64,000 nucleotides of DNA from Lachnospiraceae bacterium (GTDB taxonomy: Bacteria > Bacillota > Clostridia > Lachnospirales > Lachnospiraceae), in assembly GCA_014799465.1 (NCBI GenBank), contig JAAVHZ010000006.1, positions 1-64,000 of the forward strand, written 5' to 3'. Shown in pieces: positions 63,851-64,000 of this stretch (within the stretch, counting starts at the first letter, position 1; each line of letters begins with the position of its first letter). The notes beneath the pieces were generated by a model, which worked only from the letters and a program-made list of their open reading frames with translations, did no database searches and had not been told where the DNA came from. A program made the position numbers and the translations under genes.

Positions 63851-64000
63851 AGTAAATCTCAATTCCCTTCACGGCTATATATCCCCCGATAATCATTAAC
63901 AACATGGACATGTCTGCCTTCATCAAGGCAAATGCAAGCGATAGTACCATAAAAACGCAAAGCATGAAATCATATGCCTTCGCCTTTGCTGCATTATGAA
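63822..64000 (-). CDS. Partial membrane protein, cut by the window end
   Basis: The last 59 residues of a minus-strand gene are visible (…AYDFMLCVFMVLSLAFALMK, MLLMIIGGYIAVKGIEIYYV, ending RKFENEM). Two hydrophobic helices are present, separated by a short charged turn. The stop codon (63822-63824) overlaps the start of the next gene. The 5' end lies outside the window; the family is unknown. Confidence 0.65.
   Translation of the reverse strand, partial: HNAAKAKAYDFMLCVFMVLSLAFALMKADMSMLLMIIGGYIAVKGIEIYYVRKFENEM

Overview
The window is low-GC, densely coded Gram-positive DNA. Several lines point to a spore-forming Clostridium relative, most likely family Lachnospiraceae: a sporulation and cell-division block (spoVT, mazG, HU, rqcP, yabP, yabQ, divIC, spoIIE, tilS, hpt, ftsH), an [FeFe]-hydrogenase maturase, strong AGGAGG ribosome-binding sites, frequent TTG starts and sigma-A type TTGACA/TATAAT promoters. 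The genus cannot be fixed from the sequence alone.

Layout. 0-1.7 kb: a complete IS3-family insertion sequence (ends at 6 and 1616) beside a gene remnant. 1.8-7.2 kb: peptide release factor 3, a BMP-type surface binding protein, a dGTPase-like HD hydrolase and a PPIase lipoprotein. 7.6-14.4 kb: a secreted Ig-like (Big2) protein, a small unknown protein, a CapA-like lipoprotein, a ComEC-type metallohydrolase, and a TetR regulator divergent from an RND/MMPL exporter with a palindromic operator between them. 14.5-23.7 kb: a single-chain type IIG restriction-methylation enzyme and a 1919-residue secreted papain-like protease. 23.7-28.7 kb: a ferritin-like spore-coat type protein, a K+/H+ antiporter with a highly structured leader, hydE and a chemotaxis receptor. 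28.9-38.3 kb: the sporulation/housekeeping block. 38.4-43.4 kb: a candidate small RNA, a GH13 glycosidase, tRNA-Tyr and tRNA-Leu, and a two-gene ATPase plus nuclease-like pair directly downstream of the tRNAs. 43.5-55.6 kb: a MATE exporter fused to a cytidylate-kinase-like domain, an XRE regulator, an Hpt protein and an HD-GYP response regulator, a secreted nuclease, a MacB-type ABC exporter, and a beta-glucoside PTS with its phospho-beta-glucosidase. 55.7-58.8 kb: three immunity-like orphan genes, with a compact convergent locus that looks like a type I toxin-antitoxin system. 58.9-64 kb: a second cytidylate-kinase-like protein, an LtaS-like sulfatase, a purine permease and two membrane proteins, the last cut by the window end.

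The most interesting signals lie between genes. (1) 57.77-58.17 kb: two convergent consensus promoters, a 35-residue hydrophobic/basic ORF with a sequestered Shine-Dalgarno, and overlapping terminators. (2) A repeat family with copies at 24.30-24.49 kb and, inverted, at 38.59-38.70 kb. (3) A second repeat pair with a covarying stem, upstream of mazG and of spoIIE. (4) A tRNA-adjacent AAA ATPase/PD-(D/E)XK-like pair that I cannot assign to a named defence system. (5) A promoter-terminator arrangement ahead of the MATE fusion that suggests attenuation.
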